Assembly (NCBI RefSeq): GCF_003353055.1
Contig: NZ_QKWJ01000016.1
Location: 62,001 to 126,000 of the forward strand
Origin: Cupriavidus lacunae
Lineage (GTDB): Bacteria; Pseudomonadota; Gammaproteobacteria; Burkholderiales; Burkholderiaceae
Direction of reading: 5' to 3'
DNA length: 64,000 nt
The position numbers and the translations under genes are program-made. Of the stretch, positions 19,893 through 28,549 are shown one piece after another. The notes under the pieces are model-generated. The model saw nothing but the letters and a program-made list of their open reading frames with translations. It was not told where the DNA came from and did not search any database. The stretch's first letter is position 1. Each line of letters starts with the position of its first letter.

Positions 19893-20414
19893 TTACTTCT
19901 GCGGCAATCCAAGGACGTTCGCCTGGATCTCGGGATCGACGAAGCGCTCCAGGCGCTCCGGGTACACCGTGACGGTGATCTCACACGAGCCCGTCCCGAC
20001 GGTCAGCCCCAGCAGGTGGCCGCCGGCGGCGTTGAACGTGCCGTCGGTGACCGCGCCGTGGGCGTGGATGGACGGCTTGCCTTCTTTCCACGCGATAGAG
20101 CCGGTCATGTTGGCCATCTCGACGTTGCGGTACGTCTTCGGGTCGAACTGCTTGCGGTTGAAGTCGTAGAAGCCGAACGTCGCCTCCGACATGAAGCCGA
20201 TGCCGACAAAGCTCGCGCTGGGAATCTTCTCGTCCCGCGCCAGTTGCTCCAGGGTCTGCAGCACGTTGTCGCCGTGCCGGAGCACCATCAGGTAGCCGGT
20301 GGGGGTCTTCATGTACTTGCCCTTCAGTTCCGCTGCCGCCGCGCCGTGCGTCCCCACGACAGCAAGGGTAAGGCCAAGCGTCAACAGCGATACCGCGCGC
20401 TTCATGAACGTCAT
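19893..20414 (-). CDS. Exported PPC/PD1-like (DUF296) domain protein
   Basis: 173 residues. The first 27 or so form a signal peptide (MTFMKRAVSLLTLGLTLAVV, cleavage expected after GAAAA). The remainder is a PPC domain: YLMVLRHGDNVLQTLEQLAR, ASFVGIGFMSEATFGFYDF, and a histidine-containing IHAHGAVTDGTFNAAGGHLL. PPC domains are usually described in cytoplasmic DNA-binding proteins, but bacterial stand-alone versions bind metals or small ligands. Export together with TRAP components suggests a ligand-handling role. ATG 20414 follows CAGGAGAC; 20405 is also possible. The function is not known. Confidence 0.8.
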   Translation of the reverse strand: MTFMKRAVSLLTLGLTLAVVGTHGAAAAELKGKYMKTPTGYLMVLRHGDNVLQTLEQLARDEKIPSASFVGIGFMSEATFGFYDFNRKQFDPKTYRNVEMANMTGSIAWKEGKPSIHAHGAVTDGTFNAAGGHLLGLTVGTGSCEITVTVYPERLERFVDPEIQANVLGLPQK

Positions 20415-20508
20415 GATGTCTCCTGGAATTTGAATGTGAGCGCACCCGTGGCGGTGGCGCACAGCCACCGGCCATCGGTCGAGAGAACTAAAAAAAGGGA
20501 CGATGCGG

Positions 20509-21546
20509 CTATGCGAGCGTGCCCGCGTACTTCTCCAGCAGCGCCCAGCTCTCGGCCGGGAACTTCTGCTGCCAGCCCTTGTAGAAGCCGGCCTTGCTGA
20601 GGTAGTCGCGGAAGGCCTTCACGTCGGGCTGGTTGAAGGCCATGCCGCGGCCCTTCAGCTCGTCGCGCAGGCGGGTGTTCAGCGCCTCCACCGCCTGGCG
20701 TTGCTTCAAGGCATGGGCGTCGAACGTGGTGGCAGCGAGCTGCCGCAGGTCCTCGGGCAGCGCGTTCCACGTGCGCAGGTTGGCCACGAGCCAGAACCCG
20801 TCCCACACGTGCGAGGTGAGCGAGCAGTACCTCTGGACCTCGTACAGCTTCTGCGTCTGCAGGATGGTCAGCGGGTTCTCCTGCCCGTCGACGACTTTCG
20901 TCTGCAGCGCCGTGTACGTTTCCGCCATGTTGATGCCGGCGGGCGCGGCGCCGAAGGCCTTGAACATCGAGGTGAGCGCGGGACTGAGCGGCACGCGGAT
21001 CTTGAAGCCGTTGAGGTCTTGCGGCGTATTGATCTGTCGGTTGCTGCTGGTGACCTGGCGGAAGCCGTGGTCCCAGATCTTCGGCAGAGGCATCAGGTTG
21101 ACCTTCGCGAAGGCGCTGCGGATATGCGCGCCCAGCTCGCCGTCCATGGCCTTCCACACCTGGTCGTAGCCTGGGAAGGCGAAGCCGATCCCGCTGATGG
21201 AGGCCACCGGCACCAGCGTGCCCCAGATCAGGCCCGCCGTGCTGACGAAGTCGATGGCGCCGGAGCGGACCTGCGAGATCATGTCAGTGTCGTTGCCCAA
21301 CTGGCTGCTGGGGAACACGCGGATGTTCAGGCGCCCGTTCGAGGCGCGGGCAATCTCGGCTGCCGCGGCGGTGAGGTTGACGGTGGTCGGATGGGTGGCG
21401 TCGAGCGCAATGCCAAGCTTGTAGTTATAGGCCTGCCCCGCCGCATGCGCCGGCGTGCCGATCATCAGGCCGGAGGCAGCGGACGACGCCGCCATGGCAA
21501 TACCTTGTTTGAGCGCCAGGCGGCGCCCGCTGTTGAACCCGCTCAT
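20509..21546 (-). CDS. TRAP transporter substrate-binding protein (DctP family)
   Basis: 345-residue periplasmic binding protein. The N-terminus has a basic start and hydrophobic stretch ending THAHA-like at GTPAHAA. The body shows the family pattern: YKLGIALDATHPTTVNLTAA, FPSSQLGNDTDMISQVRSGA, and KIRVPLSPALTSMFKAFGA, where the Arg normally clamps a ligand carboxylate. CAGGAGAC precedes the ATG at 21546, well inside a longer open frame. It delivers substrate to the fused DctQM at 17976. The ligand is probably a carboxylate. Confidence 0.92.
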   Translation of the reverse strand: MSGFNSGRRLALKQGIAMAASSAASGLMIGTPAHAAGQAYNYKLGIALDATHPTTVNLTAAAAEIARASNGRLNIRVFPSSQLGNDTDMISQVRSGAIDFVSTAGLIWGTLVPVASISGIGFAFPGYDQVWKAMDGELGAHIRSAFAKVNLMPLPKIWDHGFRQVTSSNRQINTPQDLNGFKIRVPLSPALTSMFKAFGAAPAGINMAETYTALQTKVVDGQENPLTILQTQKLYEVQRYCSLTSHVWDGFWLVANLRTWNALPEDLRQLAATTFDAHALKQRQAVEALNTRLRDELKGRGMAFNQPDVKAFRDYLSKAGFYKGWQQKFPAESWALLEKYAGTLA

Positions 21547-21620
21547 GACTTGTCTCCTGTGGTCTGGTTTTGTAGTGTCGGGCGCTCTGGCGGCGGTGGC
21601 CTGACCGGCCACCCTGCCGC

Positions 21621-21953
21621 TTATGCCGCCCTGGCTTCGCGGCTGCTGAGGTACTTCGAGAAGCTCCTCGCGCCGTCCCAGTCCTGGATCAGCGTCAGCC
21701 TGCGCTTCAAAAACAGCCCGTCGGCCACGCGTTCGGCGAATGCCTCGAAGGTCTCGGTCGGATCCTCGATCTCGAAAACGAAGTAGACCTTCGCCTCTTC
21801 GTTCGACAGCCACGGCCCCGCCAGCAAGTTGAGGTCACCCGGCAGGTTGTGCGGGCGCACGCCCTTGCGCAGGTTCCCGAGGAAATCCACGACGCCCTGC
21901 ATGGTCTTCGGGGACATATCGCGCAGCCAGACTTCGTTGAAAAACTTCGGCAT
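21621..21953 (-). CDS. Small protein, tandem paralogue 2 (alpha+beta barrel-like, unknown)
   Basis: 110 residues, preceded by AGGGAGAAAGAAG. It is clearly homologous to the product of the next gene upstream (21971-22285): FNEVWLRDMSPKTMQGVVDF against FLNEVWLGDIKPEVIEEAVTF, and AGPWLSNEEAKVYFVFEIED against AGPWLSAEEAKVMFIFQIDD. The pattern of alternating strands with one helix suggests a ferredoxin-like dimeric alpha+beta barrel, loosely like DUF3303 proteins; that is a guess. Its place at the head of a catabolic operon suggests a role with pathway intermediates or a heterodimer with its neighbour. Confidence 0.7.
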   Translation of the reverse strand: MPKFFNEVWLRDMSPKTMQGVVDFLGNLRKGVRPHNLPGDLNLLAGPWLSNEEAKVYFVFEIEDPTETFEAFAERVADGLFLKRRLTLIQDWDGARSFSKYLSSREARAA

Positions 21954-21970
21954 CTTCTTTCTCCCTGTGC

Positions 21971-22285
21971 TCAGGCCGACACGCGGTCGGTGTAGGCCTT
22001 CATCTGCTCCCAGCCCGACAGCAGCGTGAGCTTGCGACGGGCGAAGAGTCCGCTGACCACGCGCTCGGCGTAGGCGTCGAACATGGTCGAGGGGTCGTCG
22101 ATCTGGAAGATGAACATTACCTTCGCTTCCTCGGCGGACAGCCAGGGGCCGGCGACCATACGCAGGTCGGGCGGCAGGTTGTCGGGCTTCGTGCCGACGC
22201 TCAGGTTGCCGAAGAAGGTCACAGCCTCTTCGATCACCTCGGGCTTGATGTCGCCAAGCCAGACTTCGTTGAGAAACAGGGGCAT
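21971..22285 (-). CDS. Small protein, tandem paralogue 1, first gene of the meta-pathway operon
   Basis: 104 residues with the same fold pattern as the gene at 21621 (about half identical by eye), ending LTLLSGWEQMKAYTDRVSA. The ATG at 22285 is chosen because the paralogue starts at the same point. It is the first gene downstream of the 22286-22848 promoter region. I do not recognise a characterised family member. Confidence 0.7.
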   Translation of the reverse strand: MPLFLNEVWLGDIKPEVIEEAVTFFGNLSVGTKPDNLPPDLRMVAGPWLSAEEAKVMFIFQIDDPSTMFDAYAERVVSGLFARRKLTLLSGWEQMKAYTDRVSA

Positions 22286-22848
22286 TGATGTCTCCAGGTC
22301 AATGTTCGGGCCGCGGGGGATGCGGCGCGATGACCGAAGCATATGAAAAGGCCGCCCCGCGTCATATCCTTAAAAGGAGATATCAGACTTTCCTTGGGGA
22401 GGTATCGGTGATACCCAAACCAGAGCACGGCTGGCTCTGCGTGCCCAGGGCCCCGCGGCGACTAGAGTGGGTGCATCCGGCCCGAGTTCCGGCACCCGGA
22501 ATCGGGAGGCAATCGTATTGACAGCGCGCCCTATGCACCGGCAGCGAAGGAGAATGCATAACCGGAACAACGGGGAAGCCGTTAAAAACCCTGGGATGCC
22601 GCCCTGCATCGGATTATCGTCTCGGTATCAAAGAGCCGGATAGCCGACATGCGATGCACTACCGTTCTCAAGTTCGATGATGGCGATGCCACCGCGGTCA
22701 AACACCGTTAAGGCCTCAACGTGGCAAAATTGCTTCGCTCGGCCGCCGTGACCAGCTCACCGGTACGACAGTTGCGGAGACATTTGTTCGACGCCACTGG
22801 TGCAGAAACACCAAAGGCAGTTACCGATTTGAGAGCGGAACACAGCAG
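22286..22848. promoter_or_regulatory. Divergent intergenic region with palindromes
   Basis: 563 bases between the minus-strand TRAP/meta operon and the plus-strand sensor gene; no coding potential was recognised. It contains a perfect inverted repeat GGTATC-GGT-GATACC at 22401-22415 (T-N9-A core, as in LysR sites) and an imperfect one around ATATCCTT-AA-AAGGAGATAT at about 22363-22383. These are candidate operators for the operon starting at 22285. The remainder toward 22849 shows nothing I can name. Confidence 0.45.
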
Positions 22849-25800
22849 ATGAACTCATTGTTTTCCTTCGGCACTGTGGCGGGCGTCGGCTTCCAGGTCG
22901 CATGGGAAGACGGCGATCGCGTTGTCGGTCGAGGCTCGCGACTCGGCCCAGATGGCGAGCCGAAGGCTGTGCTGGCTGTGTGGCCCGCAGCCGAGCACCC
23001 GCTGCCCTCTAGCCTCGCTCGCCTCGCACACGAATACGGCTTGAAGGGCGAGCTGGACGGCAGTTGGGCGGTGCGGCCGCTAGAGCTTGTGCGGGAACAT
23101 GGTCGGACTGTTTTGCTGCTTGAGGACCCCGGCGGCGAGCCACTTGCCGGGCTACTGGGCGCCCCCATGGAGGTAGGCCGTTTCTTGCGTCTGGCCATCA
23201 GCATCACCGCGACCCTGGACCAGTTCCACCAGCGGGGTCTTATACACAAGGACATCAAGCCGGTCCATATCCTAGTGAACGATGCCCCTATCGAGGCGCG
23301 GCTCACGGGCTTCGGCATTGCCTCGCGCCAGTCGCGCGAGCGCCAGGCACTGGCGCCACCGGACGAGATCGCCGGCACGCTGGCCTACATGGCCCCCGAG
23401 CAGACCGGACGCATGAACCGGTCAATCGACGCGCGGAGCGACCTCTATTCGCTCGGCGTCACGCTCTACCAAATGCTCACCGGCGTGCTGCCGTTTGCCA
23501 CCGACGACCCGATGGATCTGCTGCACAGCCATCTCGCCCGGCAGCCAGTACCGCCGGCGGAGCGGGTACCGTCGATCCCGGCCTTGCTCTCCGCCATCGT
23601 GATGAAGCTGCTCGCCAAGACGGCGGAGGAGCGCTACCAGACGGCAGCCGGGCTGGAGGCCGATCTACGGCGCAGCCTGACCGCATGGGAAAGCCTGGGA
23701 CGCGTTGACATCTTCCCGCTTGGCGAGCATGACCTGCCTGATCGGCCATTGATTCCGGAACGGCTCTATGGACGGGAGCGCGAGATTGAGACCTTGCTCG
23801 CTGCCTTCGATAGGGTCGTAACCCAGGGCACGCCCGAGATTGTGCTGGTCTCCGGCTACGCCGGTATCGGAAAGACCTCGGCCGTGCTTGCGTTGCGCAG
23901 CGCACTGGCTCTCAGGAATGGCCTCTTTGCCTCGGGCAAGTTCGATCAGTACAAGCGAGACATCCCGTATGCGACTTTGGCACAGGCTTTTCAGAATCTG
24001 ATCCGCTCACTACTGGGCAAGAGCGAGGCCGACTTGGCGCCATGGCGCGCCGCATTGGCGGAGGCGCTGGGCCCGAATGGCGGCCTCATGGTGCCGCTCA
24101 TACCCGAGCTCGGGCTGATTCTGGGGCCGCAGGCGCCGGTTCCGGAGCTGCCGCCGCGCGACGAACAGCACCGATTCCAGATGGTTTTCCAGCGCCTGCT
24201 TGCCGTCTTTGCCCAACCCGCGCATCCGCTGGCACTCTTTCTCGACGACCTGCAGTGGCTGGACGCGGCAACACTCGAGCTGCTCGAGTATCTGGCGACC
24301 CAGCCGGAGGTACGCCACGTGCTGCTTATCGGAGCCTATCGGAATGACGACGTCAAGCCCGGACATCCGTTGCTACTGCGATTGCCGGCAATCCGCCAGG
24401 CCGGGGGGCGGGTAAATGACATCGCACTTTCCCCCCTTGGGTTCGACGATGTAAGCAGACTCATCGTCGATGCCTTGCATTGCGCACCTGGGGACGCCGC
24501 ACCTCTGGCCCGCCTGGTGCAGGAGAAGACTGGCGGTAACCCATTTTTCGCCATCCAGTTCCTTACCGCCCTGACCGAAGAGGGGCTGCTCGTTTTCGAT
24601 CATCGTGGCGCGCGCTGGTCCTGGGACCTTGAGCAGATTCGGGCCAAGGGCTTCACCGACAATGTGGTCGATCTCATGCTCGCCAAGCTGAGGCGCCTTC
24701 CCGCGGCGACCCGTAACGCCCTGAAGCAGTTGGCGTGTCTCGGTAATGACGCGGCGATCGCTATCCTGGCCATGGTCCAGGATGCCAGCGAGGCGGAGCT
24801 GGACGCGGCTCTGTGGCCGGCGGTACGCGCCGGACTTGTGTTGCGTTTGGGAAATATCTACCGATTCCTGCACGATCGTATCCAGGAGGCGGCCTACGCC
24901 CTGATTCCTGAAGGCGCGCGGCCGGCAGCGCACCTCGCTATTGGCAGACGGCTCGCTGCGGGCACGCCGCCTGAGGCAATAGCTGAGCGTGTCTTCGAGA
25001 TCGTCGGCCAGCTCAACCGTGGCGCCGACCTTATCACCGCGGCCGAGGAGCGGGAGCAAGTGGCCGAGCTGAATCTGCTCGCCGGCCAGCGCGCCAAAGC
25101 GTCCACGGCCTACGCCTCGGCGCTGACCTATCTCACCGCCGGTGCAGCGCTCGTGCAGGGGGACGCCTGGAAGCACCGGCCAAAATTTGCTTTCGCGCTC
25201 GAGTTCCATCTCGCCGAATGCGAATTTCTGACCGGCGCGTCGGCTGCGGCGGACGCGCGCCTGGCCGAGCTTGCGTGCCGTGCCGCCAACCTGCCCGATC
25301 TGGCCTCCGTCACCCAGCTGCGGCTGGAGCTGTTTCTGGCCCTCGGCCAGCGCGAGCGCGCCGTCGAGGTGGGCCTCGACTACCTGCACCGGGCCGGCGT
25401 CCATTGTTCGGCACACCCGACAGATGAGGAGGTTCTGCAGGAATACGATCGGATGTGGCGGCAACTTGGCGACCGCCCGATCGAGGCGCTGCTCGACCTG
25501 CCGATGATGACCAATGCGGTCGCGTGCGAGACAATGGATGTCCTGACCGCGCTAATGCTGCCGGCCTGGTACACCGACGTGAACCTGGGCTCGCTCATCA
25601 TTGGACGGATGGCAAACCTCAGCCTCGAGCATGGCAACAGCGACGCGTCGTGCCTCGCCTATACCTGGCTCGGCATGCTCCTGGGGCCCCGGTCCGGCGA
25701 CTACAAGGCGGCATTCCGCTTCGGCCAGCTCGGCCTGAACCTGGTCGAGCAGCGCGGGCTGAACCGCTTCAGGGCCCGTGTCTACCAGGCTTTCGGCGGC

Positions 25801-28353
25801 CACGTGATGCAATGGACGCAACCCATCCGTGCCGCGCGCAGCCTGGTGCGGCGCGCTTTCGACGTGGCCAGCAAGCTTGGTGACCTTACCTACGCGTCCT
25901 TCGCGCGCAACAACCTCATTACGCAGCTGCTCGCCTGCGGCGATCCGCTCGCCGAGGTGCAGAACGAAGCCGAGGCCGCGATCGGCTTCGCGCGCCGGGC
26001 GAGGTTCGGTCTCGCCGTCGACCGGGTTACCCCCCAGCTCCAGCTAGCGCGAACTCTGCGCGGCCTGACCCCGGTCTTCGGCGTCTTTGATGATGATGAT
26101 TTCAACGAGGAACAGTTTGAGCGGTATCTGGATGAGGCTCCGGGCTCCGCCCTCGCCACCTGTTGGTACTGGATCCGAAAACTGCAGGCACGCTTCCTCG
26201 CCGACGACCACGCAACCGCCATAAAGGCGGCGGACAGGGCAGAACGTCTCCTCTGGACATCGCCATCGTTCTTCGAGCAGGCGGAATATCACTTCTACGC
26301 AGCGTTGGCGCGGGCCGCATGCTGCGGCACGGCCGCCGCGCCAGAACGGACCCAGCACCTGGAGGCATTGGCCGCACATCATCGCCAGCTCCTTATCTGG
26401 TCCGAGCATTGTCCGGAGAATTTCGAGAACAGAGCCGCATTGGTTGGCGCGGAAATCGCCCGCCTCGATGGGCGCGAAGTTGATGCAATGGGGCTCTACG
26501 AGCAGGCCATCCGCTCCGCGCAGGACAGTGATTTCATCCATAACCAGGCACTCGCCAACGAGTTGGCTGCGCGATTCTATGCCGCGCGTGGCTTTGAAAA
26601 GGTTGCCCGCGTGTATATGCAGGATGCCCGCCATGGTTATCTTCGCTGGGGCGCCGGCGGTAAGGTACGGCAACTCGATGCGTTGTATCCGCGCCTCTCG
26701 GGGCAAGAGCGAGCACCCGCACCGACGACGATCGGGGCGCCGGTCGAACACCTGGACCTCGCCACCGTGATTGCCGTGTCGCAAGCTGTGTCCGGCGAGA
26801 TCGTCCTGGACAAATTACTCGACACACTCATGCGCACCGCGATTGAACAGGCCGGCGCGGAACGGGGACTGCTGATCCTGCCCCGAGGGGCCGAGCAGCG
26901 CATCGCAGCAGAGGCCACGACCGGTGGCGATATTGTCACGGTGCAGCTCCGCGACGAGAGCGTGACGGCGACTGCGCTGCCGGTATCGATGCTCCACTAT
27001 GTCTTGCGCACCCGCGAGAACATCATTCTCGACGATGCCGCGACACAGAACCCATTTGCCGCCGATCCGTACATTCTGCAGCATCATGCCCGATCGATTC
27101 TCTGCCTGCCATTGCTCACACAGGCCAAGCTCATCGGGGTGCTCTACCTCGAAAACAACCTCTCGCCACGCGTCTTCGCGCCGAGCCGAACCGCCGTGCT
27201 GAAGTTGCTCGCCTCGCAGGCCGCGATCGCCCTGGAGATTACTTGTTTGTATCGGGATCTCGCACAGCGCGAAGCGAAGATCCAGCGCCTGGTTGAGGCC
27301 AACATCATCGGGATCTGCATCTGGCACCTGGACGGCCGAATCCTCGAGGCCAATGACGCGTTCCTCCGCATGCTGGGCTACGACCGCGAGGACCTCGCCT
27401 CGGCCCCCTTGCGCTGGACGGACCTGACGCCCCCGGACTGGCGCGAGCGTGACGCACGGTTGCTCCAGGACCTTCGGATCAGCGGGACCTTGCCGCCTTT
27501 CGAAAAGGAGTTCTTCCGCAAAGATGGAAGCCGCGTGCTCGTCCTGCTAGGGTGCGCGACATTCGAAGAGGGTGGGGACCAAGGTGTCTCCTACATACTT
27601 GATCTAACCGAGCGCAAGCGCGCCGAGGAGGCGCTGCACCAGGCACAGGCCGAACTGGCACACGTTACCCGCGTGACGACGTTGAACGCGCTGACCGCCT
27701 CGATCGCTCACGAGGTCAACCAGCCGTTGGCCGCCATCGTCACCAACGCCAATGCGGCGCTGCGCTGGCTCGCTCGCCAGCCGCCCGATCTCGCCGAGGT
27801 GCGAGAGACGTTGGGGCGCATCGTTCAGGGTGGCCATCGGGCTGGCGCAGTGATTGGAGGCATGCGCGCGCTGCTTAAGAAGACGGCCGCCGTCACGGCG
27901 CGCCTTGACATGAACACCCTTATCGAAGACACGATTGCCCTCATCCGGGGAGAGGTAGGCCGCCATCAAGTCCTGCTCCGGACGGAGCTGGCGCCTGACA
28001 TGCCGCCGGTTGTGGGTGACCGGGTGCAGTTGCAGCAGGTGCTCCTGAACCTGATGATGAATAGCATCGAGGCAATGAAAGAGGTGGCAGAGCGGCCGCG
28101 GGAACTGCTGATTCGGTCGCGCCTCGACGCATCGGGGGCTGTGATGGTTGCCGTTCAGGATGCCGGCATCGGGCTGGAGCCGCAAGATCTGGAGCGGGTT
28201 TTCCAGACCTTCTTCACTACCAAGGCGGAGGGTCTGGGCATGGGCCTGGCGATCTGCCGGTTGATCGTCGAGGCACACGGAGGGCGGCTGTGGGCGAGCC
28301 CCAATGTGCCTTGCGGGGCCGTGTTTCAGTTCACCCTGCCGCCTCAGGACTAG
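22849..28353 (+). CDS. Hybrid kinase-like / AAA ATPase / GAF / PAS / sensor histidine kinase
   Basis: 1834-residue signalling protein of the family annotated as 'trifunctional Ser/Thr kinase/ATP-binding protein/sensor histidine kinase'. Order: Ser/Thr-kinase-like domain (about 60-280), AAA ATPase with Walker A GYAGIGKTS near 340 and LDDLQWLD, a long helical region (about 650-1300), GAF (about 1320-1480), PAS (about 1490-1590), then HisKA with H1621 in SIAHEVNQPLAAI and HATPase_c with NLMMNSIEA, DAGIGLE and GLGMGLAICR. The kinase-like lobe has HKDIKPVH (His140 where Asn is usual), GFG at 154-156 instead of DFG, and no VAIK-type lysine, so it may be a pseudokinase. The stop codon lies at the edge of an inverted-repeat element. 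The convergent response regulator is the likely partner. Confidence 0.9.
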   Translation: MNSLFSFGTVAGVGFQVAWEDGDRVVGRGSRLGPDGEPKAVLAVWPAAEHPLPSSLARLAHEYGLKGELDGSWAVRPLELVREHGRTVLLLEDPGGEPLAGLLGAPMEVGRFLRLAISITATLDQFHQRGLIHKDIKPVHILVNDAPIEARLTGFGIASRQSRERQALAPPDEIAGTLAYMAPEQTGRMNRSIDARSDLYSLGVTLYQMLTGVLPFATDDPMDLLHSHLARQPVPPAERVPSIPALLSAIVMKLLAKTAEERYQTAAGLEADLRRSLTAWESLGRVDIFPLGEHDLPDRPLIPERLYGREREIETLLAAFDRVVTQGTPEIVLVSGYAGIGKTSAVLALRSALALRNGLFASGKFDQYKRDIPYATLAQAFQNLIRSLLGKSEADLAPWRAALAEALGPNGGLMVPLIPELGLILGPQAPVPELPPRDEQHRFQMVFQRLLAVFAQPAHPLALFLDDLQWLDAATLELLEYLATQPEVRHVLLIGAYRNDDVKPGHPLLLRLPAIRQAGGRVNDIALSPLGFDDVSRLIVDALHCAPGDAAPLARLVQEKTGGNPFFAIQFLTALTEEGLLVFDHRGARWSWDLEQIRAKGFTDNVVDLMLAKLRRLPAATRNALKQLACLGNDAAIAILAMVQDASEAELDAALWPAVRAGLVLRLGNIYRFLHDRIQEAAYALIPEGARPAAHLAIGRRLAAGTPPEAIAERVFEIVGQLNRGADLITAAEEREQVAELNLLAGQRAKASTAYASALTYLTAGAALVQGDAWKHRPKFAFALEFHLAECEFLTGASAAADARLAELACRAANLPDLASVTQLRLELFLALGQRERAVEVGLDYLHRAGVHCSAHPTDEEVLQEYDRMWRQLGDRPIEALLDLPMMTNAVACETMDVLTALMLPAWYTDVNLGSLIIGRMANLSLEHGNSDASCLAYTWLGMLLGPRSGDYKAAFRFGQLGLNLVEQRGLNRFRARVYQAFGGHVMQWTQPIRAARSLVRRAFDVASKLGDLTYASFARNNLITQLLACGDPLAEVQNEAEAAIGFARRARFGLAVDRVTPQLQLARTLRGLTPVFGVFDDDDFNEEQFERYLDEAPGSALATCWYWIRKLQARFLADDHATAIKAADRAERLLWTSPSFFEQAEYHFYAALARAACCGTAAAPERTQHLEALAAHHRQLLIWSEHCPENFENRAALVGAEIARLDGREVDAMGLYEQAIRSAQDSDFIHNQALANELAARFYAARGFEKVARVYMQDARHGYLRWGAGGKVRQLDALYPRLSGQERAPAPTTIGAPVEHLDLATVIAVSQAVSGEIVLDKLLDTLMRTAIEQAGAERGLLILPRGAEQRIAAEATTGGDIVTVQLRDESVTATALPVSMLHYVLRTRENIILDDAATQNPFAADPYILQHHARSILCLPLLTQAKLIGVLYLENNLSPRVFAPSRTAVLKLLASQAAIALEITCLYRDLAQREAKIQRLVEANIIGICIWHLDGRILEANDAFLRMLGYDREDLASAPLRWTDLTPPDWRERDARLLQDLRISGTLPPFEKEFFRKDGSRVLVLLGCATFEEGGDQGVSYILDLTERKRAEEALHQAQAELAHVTRVTTLNALTASIAHEVNQPLAAIVTNANAALRWLARQPPDLAEVRETLGRIVQGGHRAGAVIGGMRALLKKTAAVTARLDMNTLIEDTIALIRGEVGRHQVLLRTELAPDMPPVVGDRVQLQQVLLNLMMNSIEAMKEVAERPRELLIRSRLDASGAVMVAVQDAGIGLEPQDLERVFQTFFTTKAEGLGMGLAICRLIVEAHGGRLWASPNVPCGAVFQFTLPPQD

Positions 28354-28514
28354 TGTCCTGCTCCGCAAGTAACTTGCCAAAATGAAATCGTCCAGTTGCT
28401 CGTCAGGCTAGGCGCGAGGAGGCGCCATAGCCGTAGCTATGGCAACGACGAGCAACGACGCATGGCGGGCAACTGGGCGATTTCATGGCAAGGTATTTGC
28501 GGAACAGGACACTA
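28351..28514. repeat. 164-bp imperfect inverted-repeat element (MITE-like)
   Basis: The ends are TAGTGTCCTG and CAGGACACTA, and the two arms match as inverted repeats for about 48 bases with a handful of changes (TCCGCAA, CTTGCCA, ATGAAATCG and CCAGTTGC occur in both). The centre holds another hairpin, CCATAGC-CGTA-GCTATGG (28425-28442). No protein is encoded. The TA at each end would fit the TA target duplication of IS630/Tc1-type transposition, so a non-autonomous derivative is plausible. The left TA supplies part of the sensor gene's stop codon. Confidence 0.7.
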
Positions 28515-28517
28515 GAT

Positions 28518-28540
28518 GCCTCCCGCCGACGGCGGGAGGC
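28518..28540. terminator. Strong hairpin between convergent genes
   Basis: GCCTCCCGCC-GAC-GGCGGGAGGC, a perfect 10-bp GC-rich stem with a 3-base loop, ten bases past the response-regulator stop codon. A T-run is missing on both sides, so it may work as a factor-assisted or bidirectional terminator or stabilise mRNA ends. Confidence 0.5.
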
Positions 28541-28549
28541 TACAGGGAC

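Noticed and set aside
17928..20600. 890-codon plus-strand open frame
   Set aside because: It lies antisense to the TRAP permease and PPC genes; its His/Arg/Asp/Gln-rich composition is the usual mirror of high-GC membrane protein genes and matches no family.
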